A stretch of DNA of 63,749 bases from Pseudomonas sp. GD03858 (lineage in GTDB: Bacteria; Pseudomonadota; Gammaproteobacteria; Pseudomonadales; Pseudomonadaceae), in NCBI RefSeq assembly GCF_029840925.1, contig NZ_JAOCDM010000020.1:1-63749 (forward strand), written 5' to 3'. Below the pieces are notes generated by a model. That model saw only the letters and a program-made list of their open reading frames with translations. It was not told the origin of the DNA and searched no databases. How positions within the stretch are numbered: position 1 is the first letter of the stretch; each line of letters begins with the position of its first letter. Position numbers and translations under genes: made by a program. This document shows, one piece after another, positions 1 through 10,600 of this stretch.

Positions 1-44
1 GGGCCGCTACGCGCCCCTTTCGCGACACAAGGCCGCTCCTACAG
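1..44. repeat. REP-like element, partial at window edge
   Basis: Read on the - strand this carries the GGAGCGGCC...TGTCGCGAAAGG pattern typical of P. putida-group intergenic REP sequences. The window cuts its left side, so any partner copy is not visible. Confidence 0.5.
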
Positions 45-140
45 AGATCGTGCCGGCGGCAAGCCCGGCGGTAGCCCTTTTCCTATGCAAGCCCTCGGGG
101 CGTGGCTATCATGCCAGCCTTATTCCAAGTCGAGACTGGC

Positions 141-1100
141 ATGCTGAAGTTGTTGAATCTCCTCAAGGATGGCCGGTTCCATTCCGGAGAAGCCCTGGGG
201 GCCGCCCTCGGGGTAAGCCGCAGCGCCGTCTGGAAGCAGCTGCAGCACCTTGAGAGCGAACTGAACCTGACCATTCACAAGGTCCGCGGCCGTGGCTATC
301 AGCTGGCAATACCGCTGAACCTGCTTGAATCGCAGGCGATCGCCGAGTTCTCGGAGGGTGAGCCATGGCCGGCCTTCATTCATGACACCATCGACTCCAC
401 CAATGCCGAGGGTCTGAGGCTCGCCGCCCAGGGGCAGGCGGCGCCGTTCCTGGTGCTGGCCGAGCGCCAGAGTGCCGGGCGCGGGCGTCGTGGTCGTGAA
501 TGGGTCAGTCCGTTCGCCGAAAACCTCTATTACAGCCTGGTGCTTCGCATCGATGGTGGGATGCGCCAGCTCGAGGGCTTGAGCCTGGTGGTTGGCCTGG
601 CGGTCATGCGCACGCTGAAGGCGTTCGGCCTGAAGGATGTCGGGCTGAAATGGCCCAATGATGTTCTGGCCGGCGGGCGCAAGATCACCGGCATCCTCCT
701 GGAGCTGGTCGGAGATCCGGCGGACGTCTGCCATGTGGTGCTGGGCATCGGCATCAATGTGAATATGCAGGGCGCGGAGCAGATCGACCAGCCATGGACT
801 TCCATGCGCGGCGAAACGGGCCAGTTGGTGGACCGTAATCGCTTGGTGGCGATGCTCAGCCAGCAACTGCAGCACGAGCTGGCACGTCATCGTCGCTATG
901 GATTCGCCGCGTTCCAGGAGGAGTGGGAGCAGGCGCATCTATGGCAGGGGCGGAGGGTCTCGCTGGTCGCCGGCACCACGCGCATCGATGGTGTGGCACT
1001 TGGGGTGGATGGGCAGGGCGGCTTGCGTATTGAGGTCGATGGTGTGGAAAAGAGCTTCAGCGGTGGCGAGCTCAGTCTGAGGTTGCGTGATGATTCTTGA
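141..1100 (+). CDS. birA: Bifunctional biotin-[acetyl-CoA-carboxylase] ligase / biotin operon repressor
   Basis: This enzyme activates biotin to biotinyl-AMP and attaches it to the BCCP subunit of acetyl-CoA carboxylase; proteins with the N-terminal domain also repress biotin genes. The 319-aa product has a winged helix at about residues 1-55 ([10 protein letters not shown] recognition region). The biotinyl-AMP loop GRGRRGR lies at 113-119, and KWPND starts at K170, followed by GRKITGI. An in-frame ATG lies 39 nt upstream at 102, but the residues it adds do not resemble the family, so I start at the MLKLLNLL methionine. The gene overlaps coaX by 11 nt, which implies co-transcription and translational coupling. 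Both genes serve cofactor metabolism. Confidence 0.95.
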   Translation: MLKLLNLLKDGRFHSGEALGAALGVSRSAVWKQLQHLESELNLTIHKVRGRGYQLAIPLNLLESQAIAEFSEGEPWPAFIHDTIDSTNAEGLRLAAQGQAAPFLVLAERQSAGRGRRGREWVSPFAENLYYSLVLRIDGGMRQLEGLSLVVGLAVMRTLKAFGLKDVGLKWPNDVLAGGRKITGILLELVGDPADVCHVVLGIGINVNMQGAEQIDQPWTSMRGETGQLVDRNRLVAMLSQQLQHELARHRRYGFAAFQEEWEQAHLWQGRRVSLVAGTTRIDGVALGVDGQGGLRIEVDGVEKSFSGGELSLRLRDDS

Positions 1101-1839
1101 GCTCGACTGTGGGAACAGCTTTATAAAGTGGCGTGTGATCGAACCGGCCGATGCCACGATCGCTGGTGGCGGTATCGTTGATTCCGACCAGGCGCTGCTG
1201 GCCGCAGTCGCAGCGCTTGGCACTCTGAGCCTGGTTGGCTGCCGAATGGTGAGTGTGCGCAGCGAGGAGGAGACTTCGTCGCTGTGCGCGCTGCTCCAGA
1301 ACAGTTTCAGTGTGGTGGTGAGTGTCGCTCAGCCGGTGAAGGAAATGGCTGGGGTGCGGAACGGCTACGAAGATTTCCAGCGCTTGGGCATGGACCGTTG
1401 GCTGGCGGCGCTCGGTGCGTACCATCTGGCCAAGGGGGCCTGCCTGGTCATCGACTTCGGTACTGCGGCAAAGGCGGACTTCGTCGGCGCCGACGGTGAG
1501 CACCTGGGGGGATACATATGCCCGGGAATGCCCTTGATGCGCAGCCAGTTGCGTACGCACACGCGGCGCATTCGTTACGATGATGCCTCGGCCGAGCGGG
1601 CATTGAGCAGCCTGGCGCCTGGCCGCTCCACGGTTGAAGCGGTCGAGCGTGGTTGCGTCTTGATGCTCCAGGGGTTTGCTCGAGCCCAGATCGAGCAGGC
1701 CAAGGGGTTGTGGGGCGAGGACTTCACGGTATTCCTCACTGGCGGTGATGCACCCTTGGTGCGCGAGGCCGCCCCTCAGGCGAGGATTGTTCCAGACCTG
1801 GTATTCGTTGGCCTGGCCATGGCCTGCCCGTTGAGCTGA
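1090..1839 (+). CDS. coaX: Type III pantothenate kinase
   Basis: CoaX phosphorylates pantothenate, the first step of coenzyme A synthesis, and the type III family is not feedback-inhibited by CoA. The 249-aa protein shows the ASKHA-fold signatures of the family: an N-terminal phosphate motif ([11 protein letters not shown]), a central DFGTAAKAD segment, GGYICPGM, and a C-terminal LTGGDAP. The ATG at 1090 is preferred over the GTG one codon upstream. The start lies inside the end of birA, so the two are coupled. Length is normal for Pseudomonas CoaX. Confidence 0.94.
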   Translation: MILELDCGNSFIKWRVIEPADATIAGGGIVDSDQALLAAVAALGTLSLVGCRMVSVRSEEETSSLCALLQNSFSVVVSVAQPVKEMAGVRNGYEDFQRLGMDRWLAALGAYHLAKGACLVIDFGTAAKADFVGADGEHLGGYICPGMPLMRSQLRTHTRRIRYDDASAERALSSLAPGRSTVEAVERGCVLMLQGFARAQIEQAKGLWGEDFTVFLTGGDAPLVREAAPQARIVPDLVFVGLAMACPLS

Positions 1840-1846
1840 GGTGCTT

Positions 1847-2272
1847 ATGCGCTGGTTGTTTCTTCTATTGGTCGTGCTGAACATTTTCTATTACGTCTGG
1901 CATCAGCAGCAGGCTCCCCTCAAGGTGAAGGAGGTCGCGCCGCTGTCGCTGTACAAGGGTAGCCAGCAGGAAATCCGCCTTTTGCGGGAGACCGGCGCAG
2001 CATCGCCAGTCCGGCGTCGTGATGAGTGCCTGGTCGTTGGGGGGCTGGCGGTACGAGAGCAGTTGGATGCCTTGCGCCAGCGCTTGCTGAGTCTGGATAT
2101 CTCCGCGGTGCCGATTGCGGGTCAGCTGCCAGGAGCTGATGGTCTCTGGCTCAAGGTTTCGCCTGAAAGCGAGCGTTTGCTGGACTCAGCGCTGCTCGTG
2201 AGTCTTTCCAAGGATTTCAAAGACTTAAAACACAAAATAATTTTGTGCGAGGGTATTGCAACTGCTGAATAG
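1847..2272 (+). CDS. Small membrane-anchored protein, possibly SPOR-like
   Basis: The 141-aa protein starts with one hydrophobic helix (residues 1-18, MRWLFLLLVVLN...) that would anchor it in the inner membrane, with the rest periplasmic. The C-terminal half (LVVGGLAVREQLDAL...GLWLKVSPES...LKHKIILCEGIA) has the beta-alpha-beta pattern and the length of a SPOR (peptidoglycan-binding) domain, but I see no decisive motif. The gene follows coaX by 7 nt. A GTG at 1841 is an alternative start. Genes at this position after coaX in Pseudomonas are usually annotated as hypothetical or SPOR proteins. Cell-wall binding is inference. Confidence 0.7.
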   Translation: MRWLFLLLVVLNIFYYVWHQQQAPLKVKEVAPLSLYKGSQQEIRLLRETGAASPVRRRDECLVVGGLAVREQLDALRQRLLSLDISAVPIAGQLPGADGLWLKVSPESERLLDSALLVSLSKDFKDLKHKIILCEGIATAE

Positions 2273-2283
2273 CTTGATAGAAT
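2256..2283 (+). promoter_or_regulatory. Possible secondary promoter ahead of the tRNA cluster
   Basis: TTGCAA at 2256-2261 and TAGAAT at 2278-2283 are separated by 16 bp, overlapping the end of the upstream small CDS. It would give an extra ~140-nt leader to the tRNA-tuf transcript. It is weaker than the promoter at 2383. Confidence 0.35.
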
Positions 2284-2382
2284 GGCGCCCGCTTCGCAGG
2301 GAACACCACTCAGGTGGTTGAGCTGGAAGTGGTGTCAGAGCGGCTAAGTTTCAGATTTGATTGAAAAAATTTGAAAAACAGC

Positions 2383-2411
2383 TTGACACTGGTTCGGCAG
2401 CCAAATAGAAT
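2383..2411 (+). promoter_or_regulatory. Strong sigma70 promoter for tRNA-Tyr-Gly-Thr-tuf
   Basis: A consensus -35 TTGACA (2383-2388), a 17-bp spacer and TAGAAT (2406-2411), followed by GC-rich sequence (GCCGGCC). The first tRNA base is 13 nt after the -10. This is what a stable-RNA promoter is expected to look like. Confidence 0.85.
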
Positions 2412-2424
2412 GCCGGCCACATCT

Positions 2425-2508
2425 GGAGGGATTCCCGAGCGGCCAAAGGGGACGGACTGTAAATCCGTTGCGAGAGCTTCGAAGGTTCGAATCCTTCTCC
2501 CTCCACCA
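2425..2508 (+). tRNA. tRNA-Tyr (GTA)
   Basis: A class II tRNA with a 7-bp acceptor stem (GGAGGGA/TCCCTCC), anticodon loop CTGTAAA giving GUA, a long variable arm, the T-loop GGTTCGAATCC and encoded CCA. First of three tRNAs transcribed with tuf. Confidence 0.96.
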
Positions 2509-2532
2509 GTTTTAGCGAGAGCCGCAAGCTCC

Positions 2533-2606
<74 letters not shown>

Positions 2607-2634
2607 AGTTTGCTGTTGTTGCGCAAAGTGTTTC

Positions 2635-2710
2635 GCTCTTGTAGCTCAGTTGGTAGAGCACACCCTTGGTAAGGGTGAGGTCAGCGGTTCAAGTCCGCTC
2701 AAGAGCTCCA
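2635..2710 (+). tRNA. tRNA-Thr (GGT)
   Basis: A 76-nt cloverleaf with acceptor GCTCTTG, D-arm AGCTCAGTTGGTAGAGC, anticodon GGU, T-loop GGTTCAAGTCC and encoded CCA. It lies 80 bp upstream of tuf. Confidence 0.96.
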
Positions 2711-2715
2711 TTCAG

Positions 2716-2750
2716 ACAAAGGCAGATATGAAAATATCTGCCTTTGTTTT
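2716..2750 (+). terminator. Intrinsic hairpin (attenuator-like) between tRNA-Thr and tuf
   Basis: A perfect 14-bp stem (2716-2729 with 2734-2747) closed by a GAAA tetraloop and followed by a short T-run. It sits 6 bp after the tRNA-Thr CCA and 40 bp before tuf, so it probably ends part of the tRNA transcripts or protects processed 3' ends, with read-through into tuf. Confidence 0.75.
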
Positions 2751-2790
2751 ATCAGCGGTATGACTATTTCTTCTGCGGAGGACTGTATCG

Positions 2791-3984
2791 ATGGCTAAGG
2801 AAAAGTTTGATCGTTCCCTTCCCCACGTTAACGTCGGCACCATCGGCCACGTTGACCACGGTAAGACCACTCTGACCGCAGCTCTGACTCGCGTCTGCTC
2901 CGAAGTATTCGGTTCGGCAGTCGTTGAGTTCGACAAGATCGACTCGGCTCCGGAAGAAAAAGCGCGCGGTATCACCATCAACACCGCTCACGTCGAGTAC
3001 AACTCGAACATTCGTCACTACGCTCACGTTGACTGCCCAGGTCACGCTGACTACGTGAAGAACATGATCACCGGTGCTGCCCAGATGGACGGCGCGATCC
3101 TGGTTTGCTCGGCCGCCGATGGTCCGATGCCACAAACCCGTGAGCACATCCTGCTGTCCCGTCAGGTTGGCGTTCCGTACATCGTGGTCTTCCTGAACAA
3201 GGCTGACCTGGTAGACGACGCTGAGCTGCTGGAACTGGTCGAGATGGAAGTTCGCGACCTGCTGTCCACCTACGACTTCCCAGGCGACGACACTCCGATC
3301 ATCATCGGTTCGGCTCGTATGGCGCTGGAAGGCAAAGACGACAACGAAATGGGCACTACCGCTGTCAAGAAGCTGGTAGAGACTCTGGATGCCTACATCC
3401 CTGAGCCAGTTCGTGCCATCGACCAGCCGTTCCTGATGCCGATCGAAGACGTATTCTCGATCTCGGGTCGTGGTACCGTTGTTACCGGTCGTATCGAGCG
3501 TGGTATCGTCCGCGTTCAGGATCCGCTGGAAATCGTTGGTCTGCGTGACACCACCACCACCACCTGCACCGGCGTTGAGATGTTCCGCAAGCTGCTGGAT
3601 GAAGGTCGTGCTGGCGAGAACTGCGGCGTCCTGCTGCGTGGTACCAAGCGTGACGACGTTGAGCGTGGCCAGGTTCTGGTCAAGCCAGGTTCGGTCAAGC
3701 CGCACACCAAGTTCACCGCAGAAGTCTACGTCCTGTCGAAGGAAGAAGGCGGTCGTCACACTCCGTTCTTCAAAGGCTACCGTCCTCAGTTCTACTTCCG
3801 TACCACTGACGTGACCGGTAACTGCGAACTGCCGGAAGGCGTTGAAATGGTAATGCCAGGTGACAACATTCAGATGACTGTCACCCTGATCAAGACCATC
3901 GCGATGGAAGACGGTCTGCGCTTCGCCATCCGTGAGGGCGGTCGTACCGTCGGCGCCGGCGTCGTAGCAAAAATTATTGAATAA
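2791..3984 (+). CDS. tuf: Elongation factor Tu, copy 1
   Basis: EF-Tu delivers aminoacyl-tRNA to the ribosome as a GTP complex. The 397-aa protein has the GTPase motifs G19-HVDHGKT, DCPGH at 81-85 and NKAD at 136-139, followed by the two beta-barrel domains. It belongs to the tRNA-Tyr-Gly-Thr-tuf unit, the classic gammaproteobacterial tufB arrangement. The protein is identical to the second copy at 19385. At DNA level the two copies appear identical from about 2806 to 3968 and differ only at the extreme ends, including ATG here against GTG there. Confidence 0.98.
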
Positions 3985-3988
3985 GTAG

Positions 3989-4016
3989 TTGATTTACTTG
4001 ATCGGGCCGGTATAAT
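3989..4016 (+). promoter_or_regulatory. Promoter for tRNA-Trp-secE-nusG
   Basis: TTGATT (3989-3994), a 16-bp spacer, and a perfect TATAAT (4011-4016) followed by GGCCGGCC. It begins 4 bp after the tuf stop codon and 22 bp before the tRNA. Confidence 0.8.
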
Positions 4017-4038
4017 GGCCGGCCTGATACAGCGTTAT

Positions 4039-4114
4039 AGGTCAGTAGCTCAATTGGCAGAGCGACGGTCTCCAAAACCGTAGGTTGGGGGTTCGATTCC
4101 CTCCTGACCTGCCA
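4039..4114 (+). tRNA. tRNA-Trp (CCA)
   Basis: A 76-nt cloverleaf with acceptor AGGTCAG/CTGACCT, anticodon loop CTCCAAA (CCA), T-loop GGTTCGATTCC and encoded CCA. It lies directly upstream of secE, as in many gammaproteobacteria. Confidence 0.96.
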
Positions 4115-4158
4115 TTCACCTCGGTGTGATTGGCTTTCTTCTCACAGGATCCTCCTTG

Positions 4159-4527
4159 ATGACTCCCAGAACTGAAGCCCAAGAATCGCGTTTTGATCTG
4201 TTCAAGTGGCTGGCTGTCGTCGCATTGGTAATCGTAGGCGTTGTGGGTAACCAGTATTACTCCGCCTCTCCAATCCTGTATCGCGTGCTTGTGCTCCTTG
4301 CTCTGGCTGCTGTCGCTGGCTTCGTTGCTCTGCAGACCGCCAAGGGTAAGTCGTTCTTTGCGCTGGCGAAGGAAGCTCGTACCGAGATCCGTAAAGTCGT
4401 GTGGCCGACCCGCCAAGAAACCACTCAGACCACGCTGATTGTCGTGGCTGTCGTTCTGGTTATGGCGCTGCTGCTGTGGGGGCTTGATTCCCTGCTCGGT
4501 TGGTTGGTCTCCTTGATCGTTGGCTAA
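4159..4527 (+). CDS. secE: Preprotein translocase subunit SecE
   Basis: SecE clamps SecY in the SecYEG channel. The 122-aa product has three predicted membrane helices (about 16-31, 40-58, 91-108) and the family's conserved cytoplasmic amphipathic segment EIRKVVWPTRQET at 76-88. An in-frame ATG lies 33 nt upstream at 4126, but the start at MTPRTEAQ gives the usual length. It is followed by nusG after 9 nt, forming the standard secE-nusG pair. Confidence 0.95.
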   Translation: MTPRTEAQESRFDLFKWLAVVALVIVGVVGNQYYSASPILYRVLVLLALAAVAGFVALQTAKGKSFFALAKEARTEIRKVVWPTRQETTQTTLIVVAVVLVMALLLWGLDSLLGWLVSLIVG

Positions 4528-4536
4528 GGGTGTCTC

Positions 4537-5070
4537 GTGGCTAAGCGTTGGTATGTTGTTCATGCTTACTCGGGTTACGAGAAGCATGTCATGCGCTCCC
4601 TGATCGAGCGTGTCAAGCTGGCTGGCATGGAAGACGAGTTCGGCGAGATCCTGGTCCCGACCGAAGAAGTCGTCGAAATGCGCAACGGCCAGAAGCGCAA
4701 GAGTGAGCGTAAGTTCTTCCCTGGCTATGTGCTGGTCCAGATGGAAATGAACGAAGGGACTTGGCACCTCGTCAAGGATACCCCTCGCGTCATGGGTTTC
4801 ATTGGTGGTACTGCAGATAAGCCTGCGCCGATCACCGATAAAGAAGCTGAGGCGATTCTGCGTCGCGTAGCCGACGGCAGCGACAAGCCGAAGCCGAAGA
4901 CGCTGTTCGAGCCAGGTGAAGTGGTTCGTGTCATTGACGGTCCATTCGCCGACTTCAATGGCAGTGTCGAAGAAGTTAACTACGAGAAGAGTCGCCTGCA
5001 GGTCGCGGTGCTCATTTTCGGTCGCTCCACCCCGGTGGAGCTCGAGTTCAGCCAGGTCGAGAAGGTCTAG
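4537..5070 (+). CDS. nusG: Transcription termination/antitermination protein NusG
   Basis: NusG binds RNA polymerase, reduces pausing and links it to Rho or to ribosomal protein S10. The 177-aa protein has an N-terminal NGN domain ([15 protein letters not shown]..., KFFPGYVLV) and a C-terminal KOW domain ([19 protein letters not shown], about 120-177). It starts with GTG, 9 nt after secE. A terminator hairpin follows at 5091. Confidence 0.97.
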   Translation: MAKRWYVVHAYSGYEKHVMRSLIERVKLAGMEDEFGEILVPTEEVVEMRNGQKRKSERKFFPGYVLVQMEMNEGTWHLVKDTPRVMGFIGGTADKPAPITDKEAEAILRRVADGSDKPKPKTLFEPGEVVRVIDGPFADFNGSVEEVNYEKSRLQVAVLIFGRSTPVELEFSQVEKV

Positions 5071-5090
5071 CGGAACTGAAGCATCCCATA

Positions 5091-5119
5091 CCCCGCAGCC
5101 CTATGTGCTGCGGGGTTTT
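5091..5119 (+). terminator. Intrinsic terminator after nusG
   Basis: CCCCGCAG (5091-5098) pairs with CTGCGGGG (5108-5115) and is followed by TTTT. It separates secE-nusG from the rplK operon, whose coding sequence starts 72 bp later. Confidence 0.8.
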
Positions 5120-5190
5120 GTCGTCACTGGGATAAAACGCAAGTCATCCGGGGAGCCATCTGGCGTTCGTACCCGATTTTGGAGTAGCTC

Positions 5191-5622
5191 ATGGCTAAGA
5201 AGATTCAGGCTTACATCAAGCTGCAAGTAAAGGCCGGCCAGGCCAACCCAAGCCCACCCGTTGGTCCAGCACTGGGTCAACACGGTGTGAACATCATGGA
5301 ATTCTGCAAGGCCTTCAACGCCCGTACCCAGGGTCAAGAGCCAGGCCTGCCGACTCCAGTGATCATCACTGTCTACAGCGACCGTAGCTTCACCTTCGAG
5401 ACCAAGAGCACCCCTGCCTCGGTTCTGCTGAAGAAAGCTGCTGGCCTGGCCAGTGGTTCGGCCCGTCCGAACACCGTCAAAGTCGGTACCGTTACCCGTG
5501 CTCAGCTGGAAGAGATCGCCAAGACCAAGCAGGCCGATCTGACCGCCGCTGACCTGGATGCTGCTGTGCGCACCATCGCCGGCTCTGCCCGTAGCATGGG
5601 CCTGAACGTGGAGGGTGTGTAA
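5191..5622 (+). CDS. rplK: 50S ribosomal protein L11
   Basis: L11 binds the GTPase-associated region of 23S rRNA and is needed for RelA activation. The 143-aa protein has the N-terminal [21 protein letters not shown] region (thiostrepton-site face) and the C-terminal rRNA-binding domain ending in [12 protein letters not shown]. Its stop overlaps the rplA start by 1 nt (TAATG), so the two are coupled. Confidence 0.98.
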   Translation: MAKKIQAYIKLQVKAGQANPSPPVGPALGQHGVNIMEFCKAFNARTQGQEPGLPTPVIITVYSDRSFTFETKSTPASVLLKKAAGLASGSARPNTVKVGTVTRAQLEEIAKTKQADLTAADLDAAVRTIAGSARSMGLNVEGV

Positions 5623-6317
5623 TGGCTAAGCTGACCAAGCGCCAAAAGGCTATCGCCGAGAAAATCGAAGCAGGCAAGGCCTACAACTTCGAAGAAGCCG
5701 CTGCTCTGCTGGCTTCGCTGCCGACTGCCAAGTTCGTAGAGTCCTACGACATCGCCGTCAACCTCGGTGTTGACCCGCGTAAATCCGACCAGGTCGTTCG
5801 TAGCGCTACCGTGCTGCCGCACGGCACTGGCAAGACCGTACGTGTTGCCGTCTTCACCCAGGGTCCAGCTGCTGAAGCCGCTCTGGCTGCCGGCGCTGAT
5901 CGCGTAGGCATGGACGATCTGGCTGCCGAAATGAAAGGCGGCGACCTGAACTATGACGTCGTCATTGCATCCCCTGATGCCATGCGCGTTGTAGGTCAGC
6001 TGGGTCAGGTCCTGGGTCCTCGTGGCCTGATGCCTAACCCGAAAGTCGGTACCGTGACCCCAGACGTAGCCACTGCCGTGAAAAACGCCAAGGCTGGTCA
6101 GGTTCGCTACCGTACCGACAAGAACGGTATCATCCATACCTCCGTTGGCAAGGTTGGCTTCGAAGCCGGCAAGCTGAAGGAAAACGTTGAAGCCCTGATC
6201 GCCGATCTGAAGCGTATCAAGCCAGCTTCCTCGAAAGGTATCTACGTCAAGCGCGTTACCCTGAGCACCACCATGGGCCCAGGTCTGATCATCGATCAGA
6301 GCTCGCTGAACGTGTAA
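5622..6317 (+). CDS. rplA: 50S ribosomal protein L1
   Basis: L1 forms the mobile L1 stalk at the E site and in many bacteria represses its own rplKA mRNA. The 231-aa length and motifs ([34 protein letters not shown]) are standard. A ~200-nt structured leader separates it from rplJ. Confidence 0.98.
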   Translation: MAKLTKRQKAIAEKIEAGKAYNFEEAAALLASLPTAKFVESYDIAVNLGVDPRKSDQVVRSATVLPHGTGKTVRVAVFTQGPAAEAALAAGADRVGMDDLAAEMKGGDLNYDVVIASPDAMRVVGQLGQVLGPRGLMPNPKVGTVTPDVATAVKNAKAGQVRYRTDKNGIIHTSVGKVGFEAGKLKENVEALIADLKRIKPASSKGIYVKRVTLSTTMGPGLIIDQSSLNV

Positions 6318-6514
6318 TGCTCGGCCGGTGCGACCTGGTCGCACCGGCTACTAAATTGGGGTCCCTGCCTGGCGGGGGCTATCCAAGACCGTAGGCGGCG
6401 CAAGCCTTAAACCTCAAGCCTACGCAGATGGTGCTCCCGATTCGTTCGCGAATCAGACACCAAAACGACATCCGGCTTCGGCCAGATGAAACGGTAGAAA
6501 CCAGGAGTAAACCC
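6318..6514 (+). promoter_or_regulatory. rplJ leader (L10/L12 autoregulatory region)
   Basis: A 197-nt untranslated stretch with several self-complementary segments, starting with GCCGGTGCGAC...GTCGCACCGGC (about 6323-6348). The position matches the L10(L12) autogenous control leader known in gammaproteobacteria. A good Shine-Dalgarno (AGGAG, about 6502) precedes the GTG of rplJ. I did not fold it; the kink-turn is inferred from position only. Confidence 0.6.
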
Positions 6515-7015
6515 GTGGCAATTAAACTCGAAGACAAGAAGGCCATCGTCGCTGAAGTCAACGAGGCTGCCAAAGTCGCTCTGTCCGCTGTCGTGGCTGA
6601 TGCCCGTGGCGTGACTGTAGGCGCAATGACCGGACTCCGTAAAGAGGCCCGCGAAGCTGGCGTTTACGTACGTGTCGTACGTAATACCCTGCTCAAGCGC
6701 GCTGTTGAAGGCACCGAGTTCTCGGTCCTCAACGATGCGTTCAAAGGCCCGACCCTGATCGCTTTCTCCAATGAGCACCCGGGCGCTGCTGCCCGTCTGT
6801 TCAAAGAGTTCGCCAAGGGTCAGGACAAGTTCGAGATCAAGGCAGCTGCGTTCGACGGCAAGTTCCTTGCCGCTAACCAGATCGACGTGCTGGCAACCCT
6901 GCCAACTCGCGACGAGGCTATCGCACAGCTGATGAGCGTAATCCAAGGTGCAACCAGCAAGCTGGCTCGTACCCTGGCAGCTCTGCGCGACCAGAAAGAA
7001 GCTGCTGCTGCCTAA
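6515..7015 (+). CDS. rplJ: 50S ribosomal protein L10
   Basis: L10 anchors the L7/L12 dimers to the 50S stalk and represses its own operon. The GTG at 6515 is chosen because it gives the conserved [12 protein letters not shown] start, a normal length of 166 aa, and has an AGGAG ribosome binding site. The in-frame ATG at 6428 would start inside the regulatory leader. The C-terminal helix ending in QKEAAAA is the L12-binding tail. Confidence 0.97.
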   Translation: MAIKLEDKKAIVAEVNEAAKVALSAVVADARGVTVGAMTGLRKEAREAGVYVRVVRNTLLKRAVEGTEFSVLNDAFKGPTLIAFSNEHPGAAARLFKEFAKGQDKFEIKAAAFDGKFLAANQIDVLATLPTRDEAIAQLMSVIQGATSKLARTLAALRDQKEAAAA

Positions 7016-7093
7016 GGCACGCGCAACACTTTCAAAATCATACGTTTAATTTGATGGCTGCGTAGGCTGTCACCCCAATACAGGATTTAAGTC

Positions 7094-7462
7094 ATGTCTC
7101 TGACTAACGAGCAAATCATCGAAGCAATCGGCCAGAAAACCGTTCTGGAAATTGTTGAGCTGATCAAAGCGATGGAAGAAACCTTCGGCGTTACCGCTGC
7201 TGCCGCTGTTGCCGCTGGCCCAGCTGTTGCTGCTGCCGCTGCCGAAGAGCAGACCGAGTTCAACGTCGTTCTGACCGAAGCTGGCGACAAGAAGGTCAAC
7301 GTGATCAAGGCCGTTCGTGAACTGACCGGTCTGGGCCTGAAAGAAGCCAAAGAGAAAGTCGACGGCGCTCCTCAGGTTATCGCTGAAGGCGTTTCGAAAG
7401 AAGCCGCTGAAGACGCGAAGAAGAAGCTGGAAGAAGCTGGCGCTAAAGTCGAGCTGAAGTAA
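7094..7462 (+). CDS. rplL: 50S ribosomal protein L7/L12
   Basis: The multi-copy stalk protein recruits translation GTPases. The 122-aa protein has an N-terminal dimerisation domain, the Ala-rich hinge ([16 protein letters not shown], about 36-51) and the C-terminal factor-binding domain ([15 protein letters not shown]). It lies 78 bp downstream of rplJ in the same operon. Confidence 0.98.
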   Translation: MSLTNEQIIEAIGQKTVLEIVELIKAMEETFGVTAAAAVAAGPAVAAAAAEEQTEFNVVLTEAGDKKVNVIKAVRELTGLGLKEAKEKVDGAPQVIAEGVSKEAAEDAKKKLEEAGAKVELK

Positions 7463-7507
7463 TTTCGACTTTGCGACAACAGTCCGAGCGTTGAGCGAAG
7501 GGCTGAT

Positions 7508-7536
7508 GGCTGGTGGCTTATGCCACCGGCCTTTTT
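7508..7536 (+). terminator. rplL-rpoB attenuator
   Basis: A 10-bp stem (7508-7517 with 7522-7531, one G-U pair), a 4-nt loop and a TTTTT tail. It sits in the 219-bp rplL-rpoB spacer. In E. coli a partial terminator at this position lowers rpoBC expression relative to the ribosomal genes, and this hairpin is the likely counterpart. Confidence 0.8.
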
Positions 7537-7681
7537 CCGTTATTGGTGGCCGATCAGGTCGGCCCCGATAACGAGCGGCAAGACACCCAAGAGGGTGGCG
7601 CAAACCAAGGGGTTTGCACGATTTTCGGCTGCTCCCGCCGGGAGATGCCAAACAAGCAGGTGACCAAGCTGGGGAATGCTG

Positions 7682-10600
7682 ATGGCTTACTCATACACTG
7701 AGAAAAAACGTATCCGCAAGGACTTTAGCAAGTTGCCGGACGTCATGGATGTGCCTTACCTCCTGGCCATCCAGCTGGATTCGTATCGCGAATTCCTGCA
7801 GGCGGGAGCATCCAAGGACCAGTTCCGCGACGTCGGCCTGCATGCGGCCTTCAAATCGGTATTCCCGATCATCAGCTACTCCGGCAATGCTGCCCTGGAG
7901 TACGTCGGCTATCGCCTGGGCGAGCCGGCGTTCGATGTGAAGGAATGTGTCCTGCGTGGTGTGACCTTCGCGGTCCCGCTGCGTGTGAAGGTGCGCCTGA
8001 TCATCTTCGACAAGGAATCGTCGAACAAAGCGATCAAGGACATCAAAGAGCAAGAAGTCTACATGGGTGAAATCCCCCTGATGACTGAAAACGGTACCTT
8101 CGTTATCAACGGTACCGAGCGTGTGATCGTGTCTCAGCTGCACCGCTCGCCGGGTGTGTTCTTCGACCACGACCGTGGCAAGACGCACAGCTCGGGCAAG
8201 CTGCTGTACTCCGCGCGCATCATCCCTTACCGCGGTTCGTGGCTGGACTTCGAGTTCGACCCGAAGGACTGCTTGTTCGTGCGTATCGACCGTCGCCGCA
8301 AGCTGCCGGCCTCGGTACTGCTGCGCGCGCTGGGCTACAGCACTGAAGAAGTGTTGAACACCTTCTACACCACCAACGTGTTCCACATCTCTGGTGAAAA
8401 ACTGAGCCTGGAGCTGGTGCCACAGCGTCTGCGTGGTGAAGTTGCGGTCATGGATATCCATGACGGCAGCGGCAAGGTCATCGTCGAGCAAGGCCGCCGT
8501 ATTACCGCGCGCCACATCAACCAGCTGGAAAAGGCTGGCGTGAAAGAGCTCGACGTGCCGATGGAGTACGTGCTGGGCCGCACCACCGCCAAGGCCATCG
8601 TTCACCCGGCCACCGGTGAAATCCTGGCTGAGTGCAACACCGAGCTGACCACCGAGCTGCTGATCAAGATCGCCAAGGCTCAGGTCGTCCGCATCGAGAC
8701 CCTGTACACCAACGACATCGACTGCGGTCCGTTCATCTCGGACACCTTGAAGATCGACACCACCAGCAACCAGCTGGAAGCCCTGGTCGAGATCTATCGC
8801 ATGATGCGTCCAGGCGAGCCGCCAACCAAGGATGCCGCCGAGACCCTGTTCAACAACCTGTTCTTCAGCGCCGAGCGTTACGACCTGTCCGCCGTTGGCC
8901 GCATGAAGTTCAACCGTCGTATCGGTCGCACCGAGATCGAAGGTTCGGGCGTGCTGAGCAAGGAAGACATCGTCGAGGTCCTCAAGACCCTGGTCGACAT
9001 CCGTAACGGCAAAGGTATCGTCGACGACATCGACCACCTGGGTAACCGTCGCGTGCGTTGCGTCGGCGAAATGGCCGAGAACCAGTTCCGTGTTGGCCTG
9101 GTGCGCGTAGAGCGCGCGGTCAAGGAACGTCTGTCGATGGCCGAAAGCGAAGGCCTGATGCCGCAGGACCTGATCAACGCCAAGCCGGTCGCGGCGGCGG
9201 TGAAGGAGTTCTTCGGTTCCAGCCAGCTCTCGCAGTTCATGGACCAGAACAACCCGCTCTCCGAGATCACCCACAAGCGCCGTGTCTCCGCACTCGGCCC
9301 TGGCGGTCTGACCCGTGAGCGCGCAGGCTTCGAAGTTCGTGACGTACACCCGACCCACTATGGCCGTGTGTGCCCGATCGAGACTCCAGAAGGTCCGAAC
9401 ATCGGTCTGATCAACTCCCTGGCAGCCTATGCCCGCACCAACCAGTACGGTTTCCTGGAAAGCCCGTACCGCGTGGTGAAGGAAGGCGTTGTCAGCGACG
9501 ACATCGTGTTCCTGTCCGCTATCGAAGAGGCCGATCACGTGATCGCCCAGGCTTCGGCCGCGATGAACGACAAGAAGCAGCTGATCGATGAGCTGGTAGC
9601 TGTTCGTCACCTGAACGAGTTCACCGTCAAGGCGCCGGAAGACGTCACCCTGATGGACGTTTCGCCGAAGCAGGTTGTTTCCGTCGCTGCCTCGTTGATT
9701 CCGTTCCTCGAGCACGACGACGCCAACCGTGCATTGATGGGTTCGAACATGCAGCGTCAGGCTGTACCGACCCTGCGCGCCGACAAGCCGCTGGTAGGTA
9801 CCGGCATGGAGCGCAACGTCGCCCGTGACTCCGGTGTCTGCGTGGTTGCTCGCCGCGGTGGTGTGATCGACTCGGTCGACGCCAGCCGTATCGTCGTTCG
9901 CGTTGCCGATGACGAAGTCGAGACCGGTGAAGCCGGTGTGGACATCTACAACCTGACCAAGTACACCCGTTCGAACCAGAACACCTGCATCAACCAGCGT
10001 CCGCTGGTGAGCAAGGGTGACGTGGTCGCACGTGGCGACATCATGGCCGACGGCCCGTCCACTGACATGGGTGAACTGGCGCTGGGTCAGAACATGCGCA
10101 TCGCGTTCATGGCATGGAACGGCTTCAACTTCGAAGACTCCATCTGCCTGTCCGAGCGTGTGGTCCAGGAAGACCGCTTCACCACGATCCACATCCAGGA
10201 ACTGACCTGTGTGGCCCGTGACACCAAGCTTGGCCCAGAGGAAATCACCGCGGACATCCCGAACGTGGGTGAAGCTGCGCTGAACAAGCTGGACGAAGCC
10301 GGTATCGTCTACGTGGGTGCCGAAGTCGGCGCCGGCGACATCCTGGTCGGCAAGGTCACTCCGAAAGGCGAGACCCAACTGACTCCGGAAGAAAAACTGC
10401 TGCGCGCGATCTTCGGTGAGAAGGCCAGCGACGTCAAAGACACCTCCCTGCGCGTGCCGACCGGCACCAAGGGTACCGTCATCGACGTACAGGTCTTCAC
10501 CCGTGATGGCGTCGAGCGCGACAGCCGCGCCCTGGCCATCGAGAAGATGCAGCTGGACGAGATCCGCAAGGACCTGAACGAAGAGTTCCGCATCGTCGAA

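Noticed and set aside
1072..1884. 270-aa - strand ORF opposite coaX
   Set aside because: Antisense shadow without motifs; coaX is well supported.
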